Below are positions 47,238 to 58,143 of a stretch of DNA of 64,000 nucleotides, one piece after another (the first letter of the stretch is position 1; each line of letters opens with the position of its first letter). The stretch is taken from NCBI GenBank assembly GCA_025529335.1, contig JAMYHX010000181.1, positions 1-64,000 on the forward strand, in the 5' to 3' direction. The notes under the pieces were generated by a model. It was not told where the DNA came from. It saw only the letters and a program-made list of their open reading frames with translations, and ran no database searches. The position numbers were made by a program, and so were the translations under genes. This DNA is from Rhizopus sp. PT2906. Lineage: Eukaryota > Mucoromycota > Mucoromycetes > Mucorales > Rhizopodaceae.

Positions 47238-49490
47238 ATGGCCAAACACCATGTGAGAGGTTTAAAAAGAGACAAACTAGACTTTATTGCATGTATATTG
47301 ATATCCTATAAACATAGATGTCATAAACTCAATCTTCATTGTGCTTATATCGTGAACTACTCACCTGCCGACGAAGAATTCATTGAACTTGCAAAACAAG
47401 GCAAACTTTTAGAGGAAATTGAGTCACTAAAAAATGAACTAGCACACATGGAAGCAACCATGTCCAATCTTAGAGACCCAAACATTGGCAATTCACCGGC
47501 ACAGACTCTTCCTTCCCTGATTGAAGACAGTGACAAAAGCGTAACCAGCACTGACGATGGGTGCATTTCCCCCCTGACCGAAACTGATATCAGCTTTTCC
47601 AAACACCCAAACAAGCGCACAAAACGTCTTATTTCTTTTGGAGACGACTCATATGTTGATGTATCCAAGTACAATGAGGCCACAGGTGGACCCTCATGGA
47701 CATTAACAGTCAAGAATGATGGTTTCTGTATTGATACACATGTCAACACTTACTCTGACCTGTATAACAACCTTTATCGAGTCCTACAGGTCGTAAACTC
47801 AGGCTCAAGGCTTCCTCCCGTGGTGACAAATTGTGTAAGAGAAGACACACTGGTTGGCGCTTTAAATGAAATGTTTCGCAAAAAATATGGAAAAGTTCAC
47901 TGCAAAAATGTTGCAAGGTCGATACAAATTTTTATTACTCCTAGCATCCCTGACGTAGACACAATGATCGTCTCTCGTTCCCCCGAGAATATAAAGCTGA
48001 CCACAAGCAAGCTAATACAGGCTTATCTACGCTGCCAGCATCTTCAACAGTTGGCTATTCATGTTCCTACATTCTTCAGACTTTTTATTGACGCAGGTTC
48101 GTCTAGCGCTGTGATGGCCTTTTGTGCTACTGTGTGCACTCTAAGATGTAAGCATATTGTCTCATGCTTGCCTTCGGTATCACTGGTTGAATATGGAAAA
48201 TTCTATTTCGAGAGGGCTCGAGACGCATTATCGGATATGTTTGATCAATGCAACTTGGAAACATTTACTACTTATGTATTTTTGGCCGTTTATACCTCAG
48301 CAGTTGGACAGATTGAAAATAGCAGGCTATATACTGAAATGGCAGAGAGGGTTGCTACAATTCTAAAGCCCAGCTATAGCACTGCCTGTAATACAAAGAG
48401 CAAAAGCCTGATACATTTGCAGAAAAAGAGTGAAGCCATTCACTTTAAGCGTTTATTAAACTATTTACATCGCGTGGAAACATTTGTAGAAATATCCGAA
48501 GCACAGATAGCTGCTCTGAACAGGAGTGAAACTAGACTGCCTTATTGTACTCTCGTTCATTCTAACGAGGGAGAATGGCAAGCTGCAGACGATGATTCAG
48601 TACAGGAGAAATGGTTTATCAAGATGCACTCTTATATCTTGCACCTTCAAAGAGCTGTTCATAAGGCTAGTCGATGTGCTTATTCAAGCGACATATATCA
48701 CCTAGTGGGCTTAATAGGGCACCAGGTAGAGATGGCAATCTTCCATTGGTATACCAAGGTGCTACCCCGAGAATTTAGGTTATCGCTTCCTTTATTTGAC
48801 TCCAATATTGGTTGTGAAAAGTTTTATGCTACTTTGGAACGTGAATGTGCTCATAGTGCCGTACCTGTGCTAACCACTCTGGCTGCTTATGAAGAATGGG
48901 TGGTCTTTTGTCAATCTTATTTACCTAAACGTCTACCTCAACCTGAAAATGAATGGAAACTGCTAAAGACAAATTGGGATGGTGGAGAGGTAAAGGATGA
49001 GTCAAGGGTCAACAAGAAATGGATAAAGCGAATAGAAAAATTGTTGGAACTTCGTCGTAGAATCAATTTTGAAGGAAGTGATCAAGAGTACCTTGCTACA
49101 ATTGAGGCTATTATTGGTAGCAGTGAATATCATGTACAGAAACGAATTATCATGATGGGTATACATGCTTCATTCAACACTGTGCGTTTAGCCAGGTATC
49201 TGAGATCACGATCTGGAGATTGTTACTTTGATATGCGTATTCTCATAAATGCCTGGCAGCTGTTACTGACAATTTCAAAAGTACAAATCATGATGCCACC
49301 AGAAATAATTGAACTGATTCCTCGCGTTCATAAATATCTCCGTATGTGCTTGGCTATAGTTTACGATGAGGTTAGATTACAACCTTATCAAGGTCAAGTG
49401 AGTGACTATATTAGAATGATGGAAGAAGAGTTTAGGTCTCAAACAGTAAAGGATGATGACTGTGATTGTGTTTCATGTCCTTACGCCTAA
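47238..49490 (+). CDS. Zn(II)2Cys6-type fungal regulator with a damaged or unresolved zinc cluster
   Basis: The 750-codon frame looks like a fungal Zn-cluster transcription factor. A cluster-like tail CHKLNLHCAY is followed by a coiled coil (about residues 50-75, LLEEIESLKNELAHMEATM) and a long helical regulatory domain. From about residue 150 the protein is continuous and well formed to the end at 49490. The N-terminus is the problem: only the last C-x6-C of a C6 cluster is in frame. An overlapping frame at about 47237-47297 reads TPCERFKKRQTR, close to the first half C-x2-C-x6-C but with Phe and Leu at two of the Cys positions. The true 5' end may be in a missed exon, or the cluster may be broken. 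Target genes unknown. Confidence 0.6.
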   Translation: MAKHHVRGLKRDKLDFIACILISYKHRCHKLNLHCAYIVNYSPADEEFIELAKQGKLLEEIESLKNELAHMEATMSNLRDPNIGNSPAQTLPSLIEDSDKSVTSTDDGCISPLTETDISFSKHPNKRTKRLISFGDDSYVDVSKYNEATGGPSWTLTVKNDGFCIDTHVNTYSDLYNNLYRVLQVVNSGSRLPPVVTNCVREDTLVGALNEMFRKKYGKVHCKNVARSIQIFITPSIPDVDTMIVSRSPENIKLTTSKLIQAYLRCQHLQQLAIHVPTFFRLFIDAGSSSAVMAFCATVCTLRCKHIVSCLPSVSLVEYGKFYFERARDALSDMFDQCNLETFTTYVFLAVYTSAVGQIENSRLYTEMAERVATILKPSYSTACNTKSKSLIHLQKKSEAIHFKRLLNYLHRVETFVEISEAQIAALNRSETRLPYCTLVHSNEGEWQAADDDSVQEKWFIKMHSYILHLQRAVHKASRCAYSSDIYHLVGLIGHQVEMAIFHWYTKVLPREFRLSLPLFDSNIGCEKFYATLERECAHSAVPVLTTLAAYEEWVVFCQSYLPKRLPQPENEWKLLKTNWDGGEVKDESRVNKKWIKRIEKLLELRRRINFEGSDQEYLATIEAIIGSSEYHVQKRIIMMGIHASFNTVRLARYLRSRSGDCYFDMRILINAWQLLLTISKVQIMMPPEIIELIPRVHKYLRMCLAIVYDEVRLQPYQGQVSDYIRMMEEEFRSQTVKDDDCDCVSCPYA

Positions 49491-49707
49491 AGCCTCTTCA
49501 ATATAGATCTTTTATTGATCATTATTATTACATTGCATACACTACAAATACATGTATATATTCAACTGTACCATACTTACATTAAAAATAAAATACCGGG
49601 TAATCTCAGATGAGCCAATCGGAACTTTTGGTTATGAGTTGCTATGGGAAATGCTTCTGCTTTCCTGTCTTTTCACGCGAATGGTGATAAAGAACGCAAT
49701 CAAGACC

Positions 49708-50354
49708 ATGGCAAAATCTATTCTAGCTGAATCTTCTCCCTTTAAAATTGCTCTTGTTCAACTAGGAGGTGTGGGTTTCAATAAAACCGCTAATCTAGCA
49801 CATGCTCGTGAAAAGATTCTTGAAGCAGCCAAGAATGGAGCTCAAGTCGTAGTTTTACCTGTAAGATTGACTTGGCCCATAGATATACATTTTACCTTTA
49901 ATCATGACCTCTTTTAGGAATGCTTTAACTCACCTTATGGAACAAAATACTTTCCTCAGTTTGCTGAGCCTTTAGAAGGTGGGGAATCTGTTAGTATGTT
50001 GTCCTCAGCTGCCAAAGTATGCTCTTATCATACACACATGCATCTTTTCTTTTTACTGAGTTTTCGTTTGGAAATAGGATGCCAATATTTATCTTATCGG
50101 AGGCTCCATTCCTGAAAAAGAAGAAGCAACTGGAAAAATCTATAACACGACAACTGTCTATGATCCTTCGGGAGCTATGATCGCAAAGCATCGAAAAGTT
50201 CACTTATTCGACATTGATGTTCCTGGAAAGATCACATTCAAGGTCGGCCTGTGGCAGAACTATTTCAATCTTTAGTATAATTAACCAGTTTGTGTAGGAA
50301 AGTGAGACACTATCTCCTGGTAGTTGGTTAACATCTGTAGATACAAGTAAGGAA

Positions 50355-50387
<33 letters not shown>

Positions 50388-51020
50388 AAAAAGACAACCA
50401 ACATTTTTTACATTTTTATAATAGAGTATGGTAAACTTGGGCTTGGTATTTGTTATGATATCAGATTCCCTGAAATGGCCATGATTGCTGCACGTAAGGG
50501 TTGTTTGGCTATGATCTATCCAGGTGCATTCAATATGACTACTGGTCCATTGCACTGGGAATTATTACAACGTGCAAGGTTTGATGCCTTATCTCCTTTA
50601 AATACCATTGCCTTACAATAATACACATAGAGCTGTTGACAATCAAATCTATGTCGCTACCTGTGCTCCTGCGCGTGATTTAAATGCAGATTATCATTCT
50701 TGGGGCCACTCTACAGTTGTTGACCCAAGGTAAGATAAAGAAAGAATCATTCTTCTTGTTTATTTACTTTACTTCTTAAAGAGGCGCAGTCATCGCAACA
50801 TGTGAAGAAAAAGAAACGATTGTGTATGCTGATATTGGTAAGTGTAATCCATTCAACATTCATACGGGGCTATTCATCTCTTTTTCATGTAGATCCTCAA
50901 GAAGTCAAAAATGTACGCACTTACATCCCATTATACGACCAACGTAGATTTGATATCTATGATGACGTATCCGAACCTATTGAGTTTGGTAAAGATGGCA
51001 TTGGTGCTAAAAAGTCATAA
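49708..51020 (+). CDS. NIT2: Omega-amidase, NIT2-type nitrilase
   Basis: Hydrolyses alpha-ketoglutaramate and related omega-amides in the cytosol, linked to transamination of glutamine. Eight exons (49708-49860, 49918-50016, 50078-50242, 50298-50346, 50425-50578, 50631-50729, 50782-50837, 50893-51020) give 300 residues, a little longer than human Nit2. The nitrilase triad is visible: Glu in VVLPECFNSPYG, Lys in KHRKVHLFDIDVPGK, Cys in LGICYDIRFPE. The end contains RTYIPLYDQRR. Start at 49708 gives MAKSILAESSPFKIALVQ; an in-frame ATG at 49681 would add 9 residues. The fourth intron contains an A-run of 30. Confidence 0.93.
50356..50385 (+). repeat. A30 homopolymer inside a NIT2 intron
   Basis: Thirty consecutive A in the intron 50347-50424. 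Likely length-variable and an assembly-sensitive site, but it lies outside coding sequence. Confidence 0.9.
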
Positions 51021-51206
51021 GGGGGATGATTGCACAATAACATATGTTTTAACTCTTTAAATACAAATCTTTTTTGCATGAAGCTCTTGTTAATGATTTC
51101 ATTTTTAAAAGACTTTTTCAAATAAGAACAAGAGGGAAAAGAAGCGGCTTTTGATATTTACAAAGCAATAAACTACAATATTTTATTATTATTATTATTG
51201 TTGTTG

Positions 51207-51883
51207 TTAATCATCTAAATCTTCCTCTAGTGGACTTGATCTTGGTTCTAATTCATCATTTTGCTCCAGGATATGCCTGGCCATGATACGTGGTAAGATA
51301 ATATCACACACACGATCCTTTGTTAATAGATCATCAATGAAGACATCCATGTATGTTATACTGTAACCATCTTTTCCTCTTACTCGCAGCTTACGATAAT
51401 CAAGTAATAATGGTTCAAGGTATTTGTAAATCTCTACTGATTTGCCTGTAAGTCGTAGATAAAATGCGCCTAACGCACGCAAGTATTTAAAGTCGTCTTG
51501 CATTATGTATTCTATAATGATCTCTCTTTCTGGTAGCAGTTGTAGTAATTTTAGCAATAAGCATAAAAACTCTGTGGGTTGTAGATTGCCAAATGTTCCT
51601 CCAATATAATCAATCTCTACTGCCCTTTCCATCAATGTTGCAGCTAAAGCAAAAGAGGTTAATAATTGCTTATTAAAACAAATAAAATATTACCTGTTAG
51701 ACCATAACATTTCTCTTTCCAGTAGATTGACTCTTGAATTCTTTCACGAATGATCTTTTCTACAAGATGCATCGGATGACGACCGTGAACACCGGTGCCT
51801 CCGTGTACATTTGGATGTTGTTCTACAAGGTCAAGTCAGTATGATTAAAGATTTAGAAAAGAGAGACAAAAGTATGTACCCAT
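51207..51883 (-). CDS. PRP38: Pre-mRNA-splicing factor PRP38
   Basis: Component of the spliceosomal B complex required for activation. Exons 51883-51880 (ATGG only), 51822-51694 and 51643-51207 give 189 residues. The second exon reads HPNVHGGTGVHGRHPMHLVE and ERIQESIYWKEKCYGL, the conserved PRP38 N-terminal signature. The third has YIGGTFGNLQPTEFLCLLLK, DDFKYLRALGAFYLRLTG and the KLR-x-R-x-x-x-G segment, then a short acidic tail. The metazoan Ser/Arg-rich extension is absent, as in yeast. The 4-nt first coding exon is inferred from frame, splice sites and the conserved N-terminus. Confidence 0.92.
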
Positions 51884-52079
51884 TTATAAAGAGTGCAAAA
51901 ATATATATATATATATAAAAAAAAGAAAGAAATACTTTTTGACATTTTTATTATAATTATTATTATTATTTACATATTACAGCAATTTATTTTTTTATCC
52001 TTGAAGTTGACAATAAGTGCATCAAGGGTGCATGTTTACGAGGTAATTCAACCACTAAAAAATGGCTAAGTACATAATA

Positions 52080-53294
52080 TTAAACAAGCATATGAAACTT
52101 ACCAACTTTGTTTCTTTGACGATTCTCTTTGCATGTTGCGTTACAATACCAATACATTGTAGGGCACGGTTCGATCACGGGTGAATAACATTGTTGATGG
52201 TATGCACGAGAACAACCACCATCACACATAACGAGTTTATTATTTTGTTCTTCTTCAGGAGAATGACAAACATTGCAAAATAGTTGAACCACAGGACGTT
52301 GTCTCTCATAAATATTTTCATGCTGAAATTTAGACAAGTCAAGTCTAGGCAGACGACTGGCTAATCCATATCCTTTATAGTCGCAGCCATGTTTACTATT
52401 TTAATATTTAGTTATTTTTAATTTAAAAAATATAAATAAATATAATTTTTACTTGCAAAGTGTACGCTTGCCCCATGGCCCTGGTCGCCAATTGACGCCC
52501 TCTGTCGTACCGCAATATCTACACCAGTCAATTCCTGACTCTGTTAACTGTTGAAACATAGTTTTACGATCTTCTCCTTCGATAGGTTCTACCACCTGAC
52601 AATCTTGTTTATCTTGATCATTCATTTGGAATCCGGAAATAGACTTTTTTCTGGTTAGGAATTGTGTCTTTTTATATATCTTCTTTCTACGCTTTTGTTG
52701 ACAAGGTTTTTCTAGCCAATCGATACTGTTGTTGCTATCTGTACGCTTACGTTTATGAGGCTCGCTTGTGGTATGGGTATGAAATGTATCAAAGATATTA
52801 AACCAGTGATGATCATATTCTGTATCTTGTTCATTATTATTATTATTATTATTATTGATTAGCAGTAACCTATCCATTCTTTGGCTTGGTTCTTTTGTGG
52901 GTATCACTTGTTGATCATCATGCTCTTTTTCTTCTTCTTTGATAAACAGTTGATCTTCAATTCCATCAAATAGAGGTTCATGGTTATACAAGAAATTAGT
53001 AGGTGATGTAACAGGAGATAAACAAGGTGATTTCAAAGAAGAGTGACTACTAAGAGAGGCATTATCATCATGATCTATCCATGGCTCAGCTAAGAAGACA
53101 TCATCTTTAACAATAGGCTTAAAGGGAGCTGTCGTTGCAGTGGTTGGAAAGAGTAGCATAAAATCCAATGTCGGAGTCAAATCGGTCGTCATGGCTGGAT
53201 CGATAGGTAACATGATTCTATTTAATAAGGTATAAAGTAATGATGATTGCTGAGAAAGGACAATAGGTGGATGGTTATCTTGTGTAGTTGCCAT
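52080..53294 (-). CDS. GATA-like zinc finger plus PHD finger protein
   Basis: Nuclear regulator by domain content. Exon 1 is 53294-52453; exon 2 starts at 52395. The N-terminal ~230 residues are low complexity with Ser and acidic stretches and an Asn run coded by an (AAT)n microsatellite (about 52838-52860). A basic segment follows (KPCQQKRRKKIYKKTQ). The GATA-like finger WCRYCGTTEGVNWRPGPWG is completed across the splice (LCNKHGC), giving C-x2-C then CN-x3-C rather than the canonical CN-x-C. The PHD finger has C4HC3 order: CNVC, MCDGGC, YHQQC, WYCNATC. The 3' end is uncertain: reading through stops at 52080, while a GTAAGT donor just before suggests a tiny last exon near 51999-51995. Target unknown. 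Confidence 0.72.
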
Positions 53295-54028
53295 TTTTAA
53301 GAAAAGTAAAGAGGAAATGAAGAAAGAGAGAGATGAAAAAAAAAAGAAATGAAAAAAGGGAACTAAAATAAAGGAGAAAAAAAAAAAAAAAAAAAAAAGA
53401 AATGGAAGTGAGGGAGAAACAAATCTATATGCCAATCAGTTTCCGCCACTTCTTATTTCTAATTTCGGACAGTGCCCTCTATTTTTATGCTTTCTCCTTA
53501 AAATTGTAGAGTCCCGGCATCTTTTCCGTCTTTCCTAATCAAATCAAATATATTTTATATTTTCTGTCTTTTGAAATTTTTGATAACATTGGGCTTTAAG
53601 GAAATAAAAAAAATGAGAGAGAGCAATGCATCATGCAAACAAATAACCTGCTTGTTTACTGATGTCTTCTTTTAAAAGGGGTGGAAGACTCTTTCACTTC
53701 TTTGAACCTGTCAACTTGCATGCGGCTTAGTTTGAATTTAATGTCACGACTTTGAACCATGGATCTGCGGTTGATTCCTCCTTCCCCTTGAATTCTCCTT
53801 GCTTTGGTATAATAAACAAACGTCCTAACAACATTCTTGTTTTCATTCATGGGTTCCCCTCTTTAAGTATATCCATCACATAAAAATTTAACCACTGTTA
53901 TTGCTGTTGCTTTATAATTTTGTTCTTATAAATAAACTGATTTCATTCTTTATTATTGTTATTGTTTATAAATCACAAGTAATATTATCGTACACACGCA
54001 ATGGTATGACAAAGTCGTCCTATCTTGA
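53295..54028. other. Spacer with A-rich tracts, no firm gene
   Basis: Contains an A-run near 53378-53398 upstream of the GATA/PHD gene. A minus-strand frame at 53850-53656 encodes 64 basic residues without a known domain; I cannot tell whether it is real. Confidence 0.4.
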
Positions 54029-57000
54029 TTATTCTCGCTCTGTACTCATGCCGGGTATCGCTTCATATCCATTCTCTCTTGGCATATCAGTAATCAGCAC
54101 CTGGTCTGAGCTTTCATTATTGGCGTCATCGATAAGTAATCCTTGACGACCTTGTCCCGTATGCCAGGCAAAGCCATCCTCATCAAAATCAGCTGTCAAC
54201 GCCATTCCTTCTCCTCCAAACATACTTAGTAGCACTGGTAAGAGCACAAGTCCATGCAAAGCTCCTAAAAGAACGATGGCAATATCTGTAGGAAGTACAT
54301 ATTAGCAAAATAATAATAATAATATATCGTCCAAATGCACGTGTTTTTTAAAAGACCTACACATCCGGAAATAATATACTTGGAATATTTTTGAACGAGT
54401 AAAGGCCAGGACGACAATACCCGCAAACTTGGTTAGGGTAATCCCAGAAAATACCTGCATATGAGAAAAGGGTTAACAAACCAAAACTGGCCTCACAAGC
54501 GTTATCAAACTTACCGAACTGCCCACATCAACCATACTTTTGCCCGCTCTGTCTTCCAAATTACCGCTTGCTACCATAAAACCACGAGCGATGTGACAGC
54601 AGAACTCAACGCTGATACCAATACAAATCACCAGGTTGACTAGACTCACCGCGTTAAGACTTACTCCCCAGAGTGTCATGACACCAACGACATCAACCAG
54701 GATCATGATCACTACACCCATCACGATAAGTCCACATCGAAGGCTGCCCAGCAACGAACTGGTGACGATAAAGATAGATAGAATGGCAAGCCCCAGGATT
54801 TCAAATGCCATGGAAACAATGTAGGTGTACTGCTCAAAGAAGATATAAAAGACAGAGTAAGGGAATATGTCCAAGTTTAGCTCTTGACTCAGATCGCTGG
54901 CGATGCGTCGAGCAGAGGCATAAGCAGAGATAAATTCATCTTGTGTGCGTAAAGGCGTGTGAAATGTCCTAAAGTGCGAGGCCACTACGGTCATTTGTTC
55001 TCGATCTACGGCAACCGCATCACCGTAAGCTGCCTTTCCTGCGAGCGGACAATCCTGATCAGGCGTCATATTTATCCAATAGTCATACATGTCAAGAAAA
55101 GCTTGGCCTTGTGGTATAGCTTTCATTGTACTATCGTAATTTGGGATACAGTCAACACAGCGACGTTGTGGGTCTGTTGGCTTACAAAGTTCTGGTTTCG
55201 ATTCATAATAGGCTCTGTCAAGGTTACTCAAGCGACGTGGCTGTTTCTTGAGTCGACAACATTCAAAGTTGGGATTAAGCCAGAGCATAAAGTCATCAAG
55301 CCATACACTTGTAGGTTCACCAATAAAAGATACATTGGCACGCTTACGTTCAAGTTCCAAGATATTGGCCAAAGATCTCTCTTCACAAGCTGGGAACCGA
55401 CCACATACCTTTTGCTGTTCTTGTCTGTCAGTTAAATTAGCGTTCTTGACAACAAAATAAACAGGTGGTCCCACATTAAAGTATTGGCTCATATCATCAA
55501 AGTATTGCACCAAGTAAGAGTCGGAAGGTAAGGCTATACGCTGGTCAAGGCCGAGGGGTAACTGGGGAGCTAAAGAGAGACCAAGCATGAAGAGGCCAAG
55601 AAAGGCAAAAGCAATAAAGTAGCGTATCTTGTGATGAAGTATAACTGGTACATAGTAGAGCTTGATCATTGATTCGAGGAATCCTTCTTTCTCAATCACC
55701 TCTGGGGCTTTTACTGTCACACATGGAACACAATCTGCTCGACGGTCCTATAAAGAAAGCTGTTATTATACATTCAGCTCCTTCCTGTTAACCTTTTTAC
55801 CTTGACTCTGCGAGCATCTAATGCTAAGCAGGAAACAAAACATGTAACTTGAAGTAAGAAATCAATAAAGACAGCAATTGCAGCCATCATCGCAAAGCTA
55901 CTGACAGCCGGCATGGTCACCATGGTGCCCAGTCCGAACGCGATTGTTTCGCTCAGTGAGCTGAGTAAAATGCTTGGTCCCATTTTGCCTAATGTCTTGG
56001 CAGTTCTTTCTTCTATCGATTCATCTTGTCCCAATTCGACTCTTCTTTGATATTCATGACACAAGATAAAGATATTATCCACACCAACAGCCAGCACCAA
56101 AAATGGTATGACTTCTGCAATGATTAATGTTATCTTTTTGCCCGTCAGCGAGAATAAGCCGACAGCAGTAGATACTGAAAAGATCACAATGAGAATACCA
56201 CAGACACCCAGGGAAAACTTAGAATCCACTGCCCATCGACGAATATTGAAAGATGACAGTCGTCCAAGTGCCACAGAGGCATAGATAAACATGACAATGT
56301 AGCTGATCAGTATCGTCTTTGCATCCGTATTGCTCGACTTGTTCAACTCGGTTTCTAAGGAACTCTAAAATAGATAGATCAGTTATCAATCCATCTTAAA
56401 ATATTTCAATTGTACCTCGGTCGAGTAAGTTATTCTTACGCCGTCCCATTCGGGTCGTTCATTAATGTGCGATAGAATAGTATCAAGTAATGTCTTTTCC
56501 CAATCCTCGGCTCTCGCTACATCGGTTTCATTCATAGAGTTCTTTAGTACATATGTAAGAATCAATGCCTTGGCTGTGGTATATTTCTCATCCTCATAGC
56601 CACCCAAGATCATCTGAGGCTTCAAAGGCTGCAAGAACTCTGGTAAACAGTCTGAAGGCTGGGATGCACATGCGTCAAGGTGTGATTTCCAGTTTTCTGG
56701 ATCAAAATTATCCAAATCTCCTTGCCAGTACCCTGTAACGGATTGAACAATACAGACATCGCCTGTTGGATGAAAGCAGACGTCGCTCAGCGTGCTTCCA
56801 TAGGTACGTGACTTGATACTTTTGATTTCTTGTTCTAGCTTAAATATATTTTCTATTCGCTCTGCCGACGCAATAGGTTCATCTGATTCGCTAACGAAAA
56901 AAATTTGGGTAGTTCTATAAAAGGGAGTAAAGTGTTTGTCAAAGTAGTTCTTTTGCGCTAGTGCTGTTGAGGTTGGAGATACCCAAAGATTCACAGGATC

Positions 57001-58143
57001 TTGCTCGATTGCCAGACGCGACCAGCCGAGTGAGCACAGAAAGACAAAGACAAGACTGATGAGAATGACAGACCAAGGATGGCGTGCGCAAAATAGGCCC
57101 TGATAGTAAAACCAGTTTTGAACACGAGAGTTAAGCCAGTAACGACGAGGAGTATAATCAGGATCCAACAGATCTTGGTCATCTTCATCGTCATCGTCAT
57201 CCGCAAGTGCAAGCCGTTCATACAATCCTCTTGCTTCCAACTGATCAATATTGATTCCAAAAAACCTTTGACACCATTGACCGATCGTCTTATTTCTTGC
57301 CAAGACCAAAGTCAAGCCTAGTAGCAGCACGATAACGTAGGTCATCAGCATGGCAAAACTCCAGCATCGGATCAGACCCACATGGCACTCTGGTTGTTCT
57401 TCTGGAGTAGGCGGAAGCACAGGACAGGTTGCCTGACAATCAACGCATGCACAGCGGTAAGCGGGGTCCGTATCGTTGCACAACTTTCCGTCTTGGTCGT
57501 ATCGCATAAGGCCGTCGGAAGGTGCACGTCCTTCCATGGGCGGGAAATCAATCTGGAAGGGACTCCCCATAAACGGCCGCTTCATGCCCATAAAAGTGAC
57601 CATCTCATGCCAGTTCTTGGCCCCTCCTCCAATAAGATCCATGGCAAAGCTGTTGCTTGATCCAAACTGGATGTCCTTGCAACTATCAAAGAATTGACTT
57701 CCAAAATGGTCGCCCACCCAATAGTCCGCTCCGGTGACGCCCTGGTGATCGTCCAGTGAGGTAATATTGACAAAAGTCGATTGGTCTGGCGAACATGTAA
57801 ATGAGCACCAAAACTGTAAAAAGTTCTTCCAGCAGGCGGGACAGGAGGCAATAATTCGTTCAGCTTGCTTGACTTGGCTGATCAGACTCTCAAGTTGGCT
57901 TTCATCGCAACAAACAGGTCCGGTCGCAAAGTCTGCACCACATGTGTCTATGAGTGATTGTCTAAACATGTCTGACTCTGGTTCAACAGCTGGTATATTC
58001 TTTGCGCATGGTACTGGTAAGAATGAACCGCACTGCCCTCTCATGGAGCAGTAGCCTTCTTTATGAATCTTGGTTATAGGTTCGCATGTAATCTCTAGTA
58101 TAAGCCATGAGATCAGGCAGTAGAGTAGTAAAGGTATTCGCAT
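54029..58143 (-). CDS. NPC1: Niemann-Pick C1-type sterol transporter
   Basis: Lysosomal/vacuolar membrane protein that moves sterol out of the lumen (yeast Ncr1). Exons 58143-56416, 56364-55801, 55747-54515, 54454-54361 and 54285-54029 give 1,291 residues, the NPC1 size. A signal peptide (MRIPLLLYCLISWLILEI) leads the Cys-rich N-terminal sterol-binding domain (GYCSMRGQCG, VCCDESQ, CPACWKNF, WCSFTCSPDQ). Next come the first membrane helix and a large luminal domain. The sterol-sensing domain spans exons 2-3 (ILISYIVMFIYASVALG, VLAVGVDNIFILCHEYQRR). The second luminal domain has many Cys. The last RND helices end with LGALHGLVLLPVLLS. The 3' end lies close to the GATA/PHD gene on the same strand. 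Confidence 0.96.

Noticed and set aside
53656..53850. 64-codon minus-strand frame
   Set aside because: Basic composition but no domain or splice context; kept only as a note in the spacer entry.
57118..58054. Plus-strand frames antisense to NPC1 exon 1
   Set aside because: Shadow frames of a well-supported coding exon.
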